From NCBI GenBank assembly GCA_963169175.1, contig CAUJFK010000080.1:1-19178 (forward strand): 19,178 nucleotides of DNA. The letters run 5' to 3'. The DNA comes from Acidobacteriota bacterium. Lineage in GTDB: Bacteria; Acidobacteriota; Blastocatellia; Pyrinomonadales; Pyrinomonadaceae. The notes under the pieces were generated by a model that worked only from the letters and a program-made list of their open reading frames with translations, was not told the origin of the DNA and did not search any database. Positions 1-6,352 of this stretch are shown here, piece after piece. A program made the translations under genes and the position numbers. The number at the start of each line of letters is the position of its first letter. Within the stretch, counting starts at the first letter, position 1.

Positions 1-1131
1 CCCTCGTTCCTTGGCGCTGGTGTTTACTCTCATTATTCGCCGACGATCGTCGACCATCTGCTGCAGCGGTCCGAATTTTTTACCTCGTACACGCCGTATC
101 AGCCGGAGATTTCGCAGGGAACACTTCAGTATATCTTTGAGTTTCAGACTCTTATTTGCCAGCTTACCGGCATGGAAGTAGCGAATGCCTCGATGTACGA
201 TGGCTCAACGGCGATGGCCGAGGCCTATTTGATGGCGCAGCGAGTGACGCGGCGAAACAAGATCGTCGTTGCGGACAGCGTGCATCCCGAATATCGCGAG
301 GTCGCCCGGACATACACGCAGCACGGCGATGCCGAGATAATAACCGCCGCGTTCGACGAAAAAACGGGCCGGGTCGCCGATCTTTCCGTTCTTGACGACA
401 AGACGGCGGCGCTGGTCGTGCAATCGCCGAATTTCTTCGGCTGTGTCGAAAATCTCGAACGCCTTGCCAAAGCCGCGCATGATGTCGGCGCATTGCTGGT
501 CGTGGTCGTGACCGAAGCGATCTCGCTTGGCCTGCTAAAATCGCCGGGTGAATGTGATGCCGATATTGTCGTAGGTGAAGGCCAGTCCTTCGGTATTCCG
601 ATGAGCTTTGGCGGGCCGCATGTCGGCATGTTCGCGACGCGTGAAAAATTCATCCGTCAGATGCCCGGCCGATTGTGCGGCATCGCTTACGACAAAAACG
701 GCAATCGCGGATTTACGCTGACGCTCTCAACCCGCGAACAGCACATCCGACGCGAAAAGGCCACGTCGAATATCTGCACTAATCAAGGCCTCATCGCCCT
801 CGCTGCGACCATTTATATGGAAACAATGGGCAAAAAAGGCCTGCAGGAAGTTGCCGAACAGAACGCTCAAAAAGCATCCTATGCCGCGAAAAAGATCGCC
901 GAACTAGAAGGTTTTGAGATCGCATTTTCGGCACCAACCTTTAACGAATTCGTTGTCCGCGGGCCGAAACCAGCGAACGAGATTTTAGGGATCCTTAGAA
1001 CCAAGCACGACATCATCGGCGGACTGGCATTGTCAAAATATTACTCCGAGAGGCCGCATGAGTTTTTGGTTTGTGTAACAGAGACGAATACCCGCGACCA
1101 AATCGATTCACTCGTTTCATCAATCTGTTGA
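1..1131 (+). CDS. gcvPA: Glycine dehydrogenase (decarboxylating) subunit 1, 5' partial
   Basis: N-terminal half of the PLP-dependent P-protein of the glycine cleavage system, which decarboxylates glycine and passes the aminomethyl group to lipoylated H-protein. The frame is open from base 1 and shows the family's segments: FLGAGVYSHYSP at the left edge, TSYTPYQPEISQGTLQ, then YDGSTAMAEA, SFGGPHVGMFA, and MPGRLCGIAYD followed by a TLSTREQHIRREKATSNIC-type block. About 377 codons are present; the family is usually 440-450, so roughly 65-70 N-terminal residues lie upstream of the window. The catalytic lysine is carried by the partner GcvPB, not by this subunit. gcvPA and gcvPB are normally adjacent; here gcvPB starts 3 kb downstream. 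The 200 bases after the stop (1132-1333) show no convincing gene. Confidence 0.96.
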   Translation, partial: PSFLGAGVYSHYSPTIVDHLLQRSEFFTSYTPYQPEISQGTLQYIFEFQTLICQLTGMEVANASMYDGSTAMAEAYLMAQRVTRRNKIVVADSVHPEYREVARTYTQHGDAEIITAAFDEKTGRVADLSVLDDKTAALVVQSPNFFGCVENLERLAKAAHDVGALLVVVVTEAISLGLLKSPGECDADIVVGEGQSFGIPMSFGGPHVGMFATREKFIRQMPGRLCGIAYDKNGNRGFTLTLSTREQHIRREKATSNICTNQGLIALAATIYMETMGKKGLQEVAEQNAQKASYAAKKIAELEGFEIAFSAPTFNEFVVRGPKPANEILGILRTKHDIIGGLALSKYYSERPHEFLVCVTETNTRDQIDSLVSSIC

Positions 1132-1333
1132 GGTTTTTGTAACTTCGATCAGGAAAGTACTTAGTCGTCCCGGAACCATTTTTACAAGATGGCCAAAAAT
1201 ATCGAACCAACACTAAAGTTGATCTGTCGATATCGCATTGACAACCTATCCGAATGACGTTTGGACAAAAGATGATATTAAGACTGCGACTGACAAGGCC
1301 GTGGCTAGAATCATAAGTTTATTTTCAATGAGA

Positions 1334-1488
1334 ATGAACGACATTGACCGCAGGAAATTCCTGTCATTCGCCGGAAAGGGCTTATGCGGAATGTTTACAC
1401 GACACGTTGGGAACTTGATAGGTTTTGTGAAGTAGTCGCGGATATTGCGAAACATGGATGCCAGAATGGTAGTTGGGCTGTTAGATGA
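1334..1488 (+). pseudogene. Internally deleted remnant of a Tat-signal class V aminotransferase
   Basis: Bases 1334-1384 encode MNDIDRRKFLSFAGKGL, matching the start of the intact aminotransferase at 2247 (MDIDRRNFLSSAGKGLGL). Almost immediately, from 1390 and in a different frame, comes NVYTTRWELDRFCEVVADIA, matching the end of that protein (NVYTTLWELDRFCEVVGDVV). About 400 central codons, including the PLP-lysine region, are missing and the two ends are out of frame. Differences from the intact copy lie mostly at third codon positions, so this was once a functional, diverged paralogue rather than a recent copy. The C-terminal frame ends at TGA 1486-1488, overlapping the ATG of the next gene. 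An open frame reaching back to 1238 has no recognisable content. Confidence 0.75.
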
Positions 1489-1843
1489 TAATTTTTCTTG
1501 ATAGTCCGGCGACAGAAGAACAACTTGAGCAAATGCTCGAAGCTCTCGAGACTACGTTAAATTAGCAGTGGACGTGGAATTGGAGGTTATTGCCGGAGGT
1601 GGAGCGCTGCATTCTGACTGTGAAGCGCTATTGCTGGATAGTGGCAGCGAGCAATCTCATGTTTGGGGAGCTGATTGGACGCCTCATAACAAAAAGGTAA
1701 CATTTGAATCGCTCATCAATATGCGTCCGAACCAGAATAATCTTTCACTTGACGTTCAAGACAGTGAATTGCGGGCTAAAATCGAAGGGGTGGTTAGAAA
1801 AATATTCGACAATGATACAGATCAAGAATCTAGAGGAGCGTAG
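1485..1843 (+). pseudogene. DUF5674-family protein gene with one frameshift
   Basis: From ATG 1485 the first frame reads MIIFLDSPATEEQLEQMLEAL and hits a TAG at 1563-1565. From about 1550 another frame continues the same protein: DYVKLAVDVELEVIAGGGAL, then HSDCEALLLDSGSEQSHVWG and ESLINMRPNQNN, ending at TAG 1841-1843. Joined, the product is about 119 residues, with the order of the DUF5674 family (start MII, VDIE..I.A.GGELH.D.E.LLL..GS.Q...WG, then SLINIRP..N). The shift corresponds to one missing base (or two extra) near 1548-1550. The family's function is unknown. The 3' end overlaps the next gene by 32 nt. It is either a recent pseudogene or a sequence error; a GTG at 1568 could only give a truncated protein. 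Confidence 0.65.
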
Positions 1844-2171
1844 AGAACGATTCATGAGGGATAGCGAGCCGATCCGAATGGGTGGCTTAGCGGCAAACCT
1901 TGCGCGGATCAAATCTTTCTCGGAAAACGACGACAATGCAACGGCCGTCTTTCATCTTCTTGAAGAAAGTAAATATTATATCGAATGGGCAGGGCACGAA
2001 ATGGACGTTAATAGTGCCGTACTACTAGTCGACCTTCAACGGATAATTTCAGGATGGCAACTGCGATTTGATACTGTCTGGGCCGACACGACAAAACGAA
2101 AAATGCTGGCTAAGGCCGCGGCCCGTTGGTCGTCCGTGATTTTAAGGAGTTCAGGTTTACTCGAAAGATGA
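1812..2171 (+). CDS. Conserved hypothetical protein, 119 aa
   Basis: A soluble, mainly helical, charged protein with no signal peptide or membrane segment. The ATG at 1812 is preferred to an upstream ATG at 1704 because the residues before it are only the out-of-frame reading of the DUF5674 gene, while the sequence from MIQIKNLEERRERF onward looks conserved (RMGGLAANLARIKSF, then HLLEESKYYIEWAG). I recall similar small proteins in cyanobacteria, but cannot confirm a family here. It overlaps the upstream DUF5674 frame by 32 nt, suggesting translational coupling. The C-terminus is rich in Trp, Lys and Arg (WADTTKRKMLAKAAARWSSV). Function unknown. Confidence 0.6.
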   Translation: MIQIKNLEERRERFMRDSEPIRMGGLAANLARIKSFSENDDNATAVFHLLEESKYYIEWAGHEMDVNSAVLLVDLQRIISGWQLRFDTVWADTTKRKMLAKAAARWSSVILRSSGLLER

Positions 2172-2246
2172 GTATAAGAAAGTTACACGGCATACTTTCG
2201 ACAGCTTGCGGTGAAGAAGGTGATGAAGAACCGTTTCTGGAGCCCT

Positions 2247-3554
2247 ATGGACATTGATCGGCGAAATTTTTTGAGTTCGGCAGGCAAAGGCCTTGGCCTG
2301 ATGGCATTATCGTCAGCCACCGTTGCTTCGCTCTTTGAAAATGTAGTAGCCGCAGGCAAAGCGGTCGATCATCTCTCGCCGCTTGAGGTCGCGGCAGATG
2401 AAGATTATTGGGCGACGATACAGCAGGCATTTTCGGTGACGCGCGGGATCGTAAATCTCAACAACGGCGGCGTCAGCCCTAGCCCGCGTATCGTTACCGA
2501 GGCGTTTGTTCGTTATACGTGGCAGCAGGAAGACGCAACCGCTTACACGATGTGGCAGATATTGGAACCGCAGTCGGAGACTATCCGAACTGGATTGGCA
2601 GAGGTCTTTGGCTGTTCGCCTGAAGAGATCGCGATTACGCGTAACGCGAGTGAGTCGCTCGAGATCCTTCTGATGGGTCTAGATCTAAAATCGGGTGACG
2701 AAATTCTGACAACCACGCAGGATTATCCGCGGATGCTGACGACGCTAAAACAGCGTGAACTTCGCGAGGGTTTGAAGCTCAATTTGATAAAGATCCCGAT
2801 CGCTCCGAACAACGTTGATGACATCGCCGCCGCGTTCGAACGGGCTGTGACGCCGAAGACAAAGCTTATTCTGATCTCGCACCAAATCAATCTTACGGGC
2901 CAGATAAATCCGGTGAAAAAGGTGTGTCAAATGGCCCGAGCACGCGGGATCGAGACGATCGTTGACGGTGCCCATTCTTTTGCCCAGTTCGATTTTAAGC
3001 GTGACGATCTCGATTGCGATTACTTCGGCACTTCCCTGCACAAATGGACATATGCTCCGAAAGGTACTGGCTTGCTCTACGTTCGAAGCGAGAAAATACC
3101 AAAGATCTGGGCCCTGATGGCATCAGAGAACAAGAACAAGAACGACATTCGCAAATTCGAAGAGATCGGTACACATTCGGCGGCGATGCGGTTGGCAATC
3201 GGCGAGGCAATTCTGTTTCACAACGCCATTGGCGGCAAGCGAAAGGAAGAACGTCTGCGATATCTGTCGCGTTATTGGATGAACAACCTGAAAGCCATTC
3301 CGAAGGTCGGTTTTAATACATCGTTCGACCCGAAACAGTCTTGCGCGATAGCGAATTTCAAGGTCGATGGCATCGATCCGGTGCAGCTTGGCAGCTATCT
3401 GATGTCGAAGCACAAGATATACACAACGCCGATCGTGCACGATGAATTCACCGGAATTCGTATTACGCCGAATGTTTATACAACGCTTTGGGAACTAGAT
3501 CGATTCTGCGAAGTTGTTGGGGACGTTGTGAAAAAAGGGTTGCCCAAGGCTTGA
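2247..3554 (+). CDS. Class V aminotransferase-fold PLP enzyme with Tat signal
   Basis: Fold-type I PLP enzyme resembling isopenicillin-N epimerase/cysteine desulfurase-like proteins. The N-terminus MDIDRRNFLSSAGKGLGLMA is a twin-arginine signal (RRNFL plus hydrophobic stretch), so export to the periplasm is likely. Family landmarks: NLNNGGVSPSP near residue 65, ITRNASESLEIL, the PLP aspartate in IVDGAHSFAQ (D240, H243), and the Schiff-base lysine in GTSLHKWTYAPKG (K266). Start choice: ATG 2247 has GGAG four bases upstream and matches the conserved start in the broken paralogue at 1334; a GTG at 2211 and ATG at 2223 would add a non-conserved extension. The product is 435 aa, normal for the family. 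Substrate cannot be told from sequence. Good match to the fold, specific activity unknown. Confidence 0.88.
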   Translation: MDIDRRNFLSSAGKGLGLMALSSATVASLFENVVAAGKAVDHLSPLEVAADEDYWATIQQAFSVTRGIVNLNNGGVSPSPRIVTEAFVRYTWQQEDATAYTMWQILEPQSETIRTGLAEVFGCSPEEIAITRNASESLEILLMGLDLKSGDEILTTTQDYPRMLTTLKQRELREGLKLNLIKIPIAPNNVDDIAAAFERAVTPKTKLILISHQINLTGQINPVKKVCQMARARGIETIVDGAHSFAQFDFKRDDLDCDYFGTSLHKWTYAPKGTGLLYVRSEKIPKIWALMASENKNKNDIRKFEEIGTHSAAMRLAIGEAILFHNAIGGKRKEERLRYLSRYWMNNLKAIPKVGFNTSFDPKQSCAIANFKVDGIDPVQLGSYLMSKHKIYTTPIVHDEFTGIRITPNVYTTLWELDRFCEVVGDVVKKGLPKA

Positions 3555-3558
3555 AGAT

Positions 3559-3605
3559 CAACAAACTAAAGTTTGTTGGACGGTCCAGCAAACTTTAGTT
3601 TGCTG
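3559..3605. repeat. Long hairpin made of two palindromic units
   Basis: Two 20-base near-palindromes (3559-3578 and 3586-3605), each with nine complementary bases either side of an AA or TT centre. The units are also inverted copies of each other. Arms 3559-3581 and 3583-3605 fold around a single central G (3582) with 21 of 23 Watson-Crick pairs. It lies 4 bases after the aminotransferase stop and 8 bases before the thioesterase start. It could end or insulate transcription, but there is no U-tract, and its symmetry looks more like an interspersed palindromic element. Confidence 0.75.
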
Positions 3606-3613
3606 CACCTGAC

Positions 3614-4066
3614 ATGAGTATTTTTGAACGACGGTTTACAGTAGGCTGGCGAGATGTCGATCCGAACGGGCACGTCGCAAACATGGTTTATCTGGAATAC
3701 GCCGTCGATACGCGGATCGCGTTCTTCGCGTCGAACGGATTTCCGCCGAATGAGTTCTCCCGGCTTGGCTTTGGCCCGGTCGTTAAGACCGACATAATTG
3801 ATTATTATCGTGAGCTAAAGCTGCTTGACGAAATTCGTGTGACTATGGAGAACGGCGGGTTCAGCGGAGATGGCTCGAGATTTCGGGTGGTGAACAGTAT
3901 ATTCAGATCAAGCGACGAAGTTGCGGCACGCGTGGTCACAGTTGGCGGCTGGCTCAGTTTGAACGAACGCAAATTGATCGAGCCGCCCGAGAAAATGAAG
4001 GACGCCTGGCACACGCTGCCTGTCAGCGAAGATTTTCAGGAACTGCCTTCAAGTCTCAGAAAATAG
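3614..4066 (+). CDS. Acyl-CoA thioesterase, 4HBT hotdog family
   Basis: A 150-residue single hotdog-domain protein. The N-terminal motif WRDVDPNGHVANMVYLEYA is the 4-hydroxybenzoyl-CoA thioesterase/YbgC-type active-site segment (aspartate D16, N18-G19-H20, then N23 and the aromatic helix). VVKTDIIDYYRELKLLDEIRV is the typical central strand region. These enzymes hydrolyse acyl-CoA thioesters in the cytoplasm; the acyl substrate cannot be predicted. The start lies just behind the long hairpin and has no clear ribosome binding site. Its place between gcvPA and gcvPB is not functionally obvious. Confidence 0.85.
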   Translation: MSIFERRFTVGWRDVDPNGHVANMVYLEYAVDTRIAFFASNGFPPNEFSRLGFGPVVKTDIIDYYRELKLLDEIRVTMENGGFSGDGSRFRVVNSIFRSSDEVAARVVTVGGWLSLNERKLIEPPEKMKDAWHTLPVSEDFQELPSSLRK

Positions 4067-4157
4067 TTTTGAGTACGTGCATTGCACTTTAATTTTTTTT
4101 GCCTAAGTTGAAGAAGGCCAGCCCTGCAACATACAAAACGGGCGGGCGAAAACTTTT

Positions 4158-4673
4158 ATGTCGATAAAGAAAGTAACATCGCATCCCACACAGAACGAAT
4201 CACTTATCTTCGAACGATCGCATACCGGCCGTGTCGGCTATCGGCTGCCGAAACTGGATGTTGACGCTGTCGATCTGGATGAGATCATCCCGGCCGATCT
4301 GCAGCGAAGTGATGACCTTGACGGCGTTCCGGAGGTTTCCGAGGTTGATGTCGTGCGCCATTTCACCCGTATGTCAACGTGGAATTATTCGATCGACCTC
4401 GGGATGTATCCGCTCGGCTCGTGCACGATGAAGTACAACTCGCGGCTGAATGAAAAAGTGGCGCGGATCCCCGGGCTTGCAAACCTGCACCCGCTTGCGC
4501 CTGAAGAGGAGATTCAGGGAGCTCTCGAACTGATCTATGAACTTCAGGAGGCGCTGGCGGAGATAACCGGACTTCCGGGAGTATCGCTGCAGCCCGCCGC
4601 CGGAGCGCAAGGTGAGATGACGGGTGTAATGCTTATCCGTGCTTTAATGGACAAACGCGATGGAGTTGCGTAA
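4158..4673 (+). CDS. gcvPB: Glycine dehydrogenase subunit 2, N-terminal part (ends at premature TAA)
   Basis: First third of GcvPB, the PLP-carrying subunit. Recognisable segments are LIFERSHTGRVGYRLP, VVRHFTRMSTWNYSIDLGMYPLGSCTMKYN (with the GMYPLGSCTMKYN hallmark), then LHPLAPEEEIQGALELIYEL and LQPAAGAQGEMTGVMLIRA. The frame stops at TAA 4671-4673 after RDGVA, although the next family segment (RRVILIPDNAHGTNPASA) resumes in the same frame 18 codons later. The stop sits at the left edge of a 25-bp repeat also present in frame in pntA, where the matching codon is GAA. As it stands, this 171-residue fragment lacks the PLP lysine and cannot be active alone. Confidence 0.88.
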   Translation: MSIKKVTSHPTQNESLIFERSHTGRVGYRLPKLDVDAVDLDEIIPADLQRSDDLDGVPEVSEVDVVRHFTRMSTWNYSIDLGMYPLGSCTMKYNSRLNEKVARIPGLANLHPLAPEEEIQGALELIYELQEALAEITGLPGVSLQPAAGAQGEMTGVMLIRALMDKRDGVA

Positions 4674-4696
4674 ACACGACCGGTAGGGAGTGTGCC
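4672..4696 (+). repeat. 25-bp in-gene repeat, copy 1 (in gcvPB)
   Basis: Bases 4672-4696 are identical to 9249-9273 inside pntA; the core reads ACGACCGGTAGGGAGTGTGC. In both genes it is translated in the same frame (TRPVGSVP) and lies where the protein family normally has no such residues. Here it sits between the GcvPB segments RDGVA and RRVILIPD. The family's typical length suggests an insertion of roughly 15-18 codons. Confidence 0.8.
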
Positions 4697-5744
4697 TCCC
4701 GGCTCCGAGACGATTGAACCTCGTCGCGTTATACTGATCCCCGACAACGCCCACGGAACAAATCCCGCGTCGGCTGCTCTTGCCGGATTTACGGTCAAGA
4801 CGGTCCGTTCGACGGAGGCCGGCTTGACCGATCTGGGACATTTACAGTCTCTCTGCGACGAAGGCGGAGTTGCCGGATTGATGATCACAAATCCGAACAC
4901 CGTCGGCATTTTCGAGACCAATTTCCCCAAGGTTTGTGAAATGGTCCACGCCGCCGGCGGGCTGGTCTATATGGACGGTGCGAACATGAACGCGCTGGTC
5001 GGCATTGCCCGGCCCGGCGATATGGGTGCCGATGTCATTCACCTGAACCTGCACAAAACATTCTCAACCCCGCACGGCGGCGGCGGCCCCGGCTGCGGAC
5101 CGTGTCTCTGTACCGCGGAACTCGCGGAATTCCTGCCCGTGCCGCGAGTTGTGTCAGTACCGCCTGCGTCAGCCGGCGGCCAGACCCGCTACCGCCTCGA
5201 TTACGACGCTCCAAACTCGATTGGCCGCGTCAAAGCCTTTTTCGGCAACTTCGGCATGATGGTCCGTGCCCTTTCATATATCTACACCCACGGGGCCCAA
5301 GGGCTAAAGGAAGCGACCGAAACGGCGGTCTTAAATGCGCGTTACGTGGCCGAAAATCTGAAAGACACCTACGACATGCCTTACGACGCTGATTGTATGC
5401 ACGAGGCGATATTCTCGCACAAGAAACAGACCTCGACTGGCGTACACACACTCGACATCGCAAAACGGCTGATCGATTACGGTTTCCATCCGCCGACCAT
5501 TTATTTCCCGCTCGTCGTCGAAGGCGCAATGCTGATCGAACCGACCGAATCAGTAGGCCGCCAGGATCTCGACGCATTTGTAGAAGCAATGAAAGACATC
5601 GACCGCGAAGCACGTGAGAATCCGCAGCTTGTGATAGACGCTCCTCATTCAACCCGCATCGGCCGCCTGGATGAAGCCGCGGCGGCGCGAAAGCCGGTAC
5701 TGAGATGGAAGAAAGATATGGAAACACTTTCGAAATCAGCGTAA
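4692..5744 (+). CDS. gcvPB: Glycine dehydrogenase subunit 2, C-terminal part
   Basis: Remaining two thirds of GcvPB in the same frame as 4158-4673. It contains RRVILIPDNAHGTNPASA, GLVYMDGANMNALVG and the cofactor site HLNLHKTFSTPHGGGGPG, whose lysine (codon 5055-5057) should bind PLP. Later come RLDYDAPNSIGRVKAFFGNFG and a C-terminal FHPPTIYFPLVVEGAMLIEPTES. The only start that keeps all conserved residues is GTG 4692, with GGGAG almost touching it (poor spacing). A second repeat-like insertion (5153-5177) encodes VSVPPASAGG just before TRYRLDYD, where related proteins have a short charged loop. Full gene span 4158-5744 is 529 codons against a usual 480-520. It could be a pseudogene, a split two-polypeptide enzyme, or a base-call error at 4671. 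Confidence 0.85.
   Translation: MPPGSETIEPRRVILIPDNAHGTNPASAALAGFTVKTVRSTEAGLTDLGHLQSLCDEGGVAGLMITNPNTVGIFETNFPKVCEMVHAAGGLVYMDGANMNALVGIARPGDMGADVIHLNLHKTFSTPHGGGGPGCGPCLCTAELAEFLPVPRVVSVPPASAGGQTRYRLDYDAPNSIGRVKAFFGNFGMMVRALSYIYTHGAQGLKEATETAVLNARYVAENLKDTYDMPYDADCMHEAIFSHKKQTSTGVHTLDIAKRLIDYGFHPPTIYFPLVVEGAMLIEPTESVGRQDLDAFVEAMKDIDREARENPQLVIDAPHSTRIGRLDEAAAARKPVLRWKKDMETLSKSA
5153..5177 (+). repeat. GTCAGTACCGCC-type repeat inside gcvPB
   Basis: Matches the intergenic copy at 17245-17269 in 23 of 25 positions (both begin GTCAGTACCGCCTGCGT). Here it is translated as SVPPASAG within GcvPB, between the VPRV and RYRLDYD segments. Inverted, shorter relatives lie at 17308-17371. Confidence 0.7.
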
Positions 5745-5753
5745 TCTGGAGCT

Positions 5754-5978
5754 ATGGAAAAACTTGTCAACCTGCACATTCAGAGGCTGCCCGAGGGAGT
5801 TTATCTTGCTACCTCGGACAACTTGCAAGGGCTTGTCGCACAAGGCCGAACACTAGCTGAAACCTTGGAGATCGCTCGAGATGTGGCTAAGAAACTGATC
5901 GAATCGCAAGAGGGCCAGGACGCCGACCTCGCCCCCTTGTCGGATAACTTTGATTTTCCGCTGGTCGTGGGTATTTAG
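5754..5978 (+). CDS. HicB-like antitoxin (DUF1902/HicB fold)
   Basis: A 74-residue protein with the partial RNase H-fold pattern of HicB antitoxins: VNLHIQRLPEGVYLATSDNLQGLVAQGRTLAETLEIARDVAKKLIE, i.e. strands, 'ATSD.LQGLVAQG.T..E' and a helix. It has no obvious C-terminal DNA-binding domain, as in the short DUF1902 class. It starts 9 bases after the gcvPB stop, with GGAG close to the ATG, so it is probably co-transcribed with gcvPB. The toxin follows after one base. The order antitoxin-toxin is the reverse of classical hicAB but is common in this subclass. Confidence 0.78.
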   Translation: MEKLVNLHIQRLPEGVYLATSDNLQGLVAQGRTLAETLEIARDVAKKLIESQEGQDADLAPLSDNFDFPLVVGI

Positions 5979-5979
5979 T

Positions 5980-6207
5980 ATGGGAAGACTATCGGGCTTC
6001 CGATACAGAGAAATTGTCAAGATACTAAAAAGGCTAGGTTTTGAATTCCACCACCAAGCCGCCGGAAGTCACGAAATTTGGTTTAATCCGGAGACGGGCA
6101 GATTTACTACCATCCCAAATCATTCCGGATCGACACCTGAAGGAACTCTTCGTGCGATCCTTAAACAAGCAGGGATCGAACCCGATGAACTTCTCAAATT
6201 AGGTTGA
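5980..6207 (+). CDS. hicA: HicA-type mRNA interferase toxin
   Basis: A 75-residue dsRBD-like toxin: RYREIVKILKRLGFEFHHQAAGSHEIWFN, then a strand pair, and HSGSTPEGTLRAILKQAGI. The GSHEIW motif carries the catalytic histidine (H31). HicA enzymes bind and cleave mRNA and are neutralised by HicB. Start ATG 5980 is one base after the antitoxin stop; an in-frame upstream ATG at 5950 lies inside the antitoxin gene and would add unrelated residues. Confidence 0.88.
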   Translation: MGRLSGFRYREIVKILKRLGFEFHHQAAGSHEIWFNPETGRFTTIPNHSGSTPEGTLRAILKQAGIEPDELLKLG

Positions 6208-6239
6208 TCCCTGGCCCGCGGCAGTTTGCGGCGGTCCGA

Positions 6240-6268
6240 TTGCACTGACCCCATATCGGGCGTATAAT
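6240..6268 (+). promoter_or_regulatory. Putative sigma-70-type promoter
   Basis: TTGCAC (6240-6245), a 17-base spacer, and a consensus TATAAT (6263-6268), about 85 bases upstream of the methyltransferase start at 6353. It lies in the only sizeable intergenic gap after hicA, so it is well placed to drive the methyltransferase independently of gcvPB-hicBA. Confidence 0.6.
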
Positions 6269-6352
6269 TCCGCTATTCTCAGCAATACGTATTCTAATAC
6301 GCCGCCGACAGTCCTCGCATATCGACGACGAAACTTTGGGTGGAGGTTTTGT

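Noticed and set aside
1238..1435. 65-codon open frame taken as a gene
   Set aside because: Its only recognisable part is the 5' end of the broken aminotransferase; the second half is an out-of-frame reading of the paralogue's 3' end.
1540..1556. Programmed frameshift in the DUF5674 gene
   Set aside because: There is no slippery heptamer or strong downstream structure.
4067..4157. Glycine riboswitch ahead of gcvPB
   Set aside because: The 91-base gap has none of the conserved glycine-aptamer cores and is too short for the usual element.
4671..4673. Programmed recoding of the gcvPB TAA
   Set aside because: TAA is not a known selenocysteine or pyrrolysine codon, no structure suggesting read-through was seen, and a point mutation from GAA explains it better.
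4692..4694. GTG 4692 as a well-supported independent start for the second half of gcvPB
   Set aside because: The purine-rich GGGAG is only about one to two bases from the GTG and belongs to the repeat; I keep the ORF but do not claim efficient initiation.
5230..5727. 165-codon minus-strand open frame opposite gcvPB
   Set aside because: Arg/Cys/Ser-rich shadow of a conserved gene in a GC-rich region.
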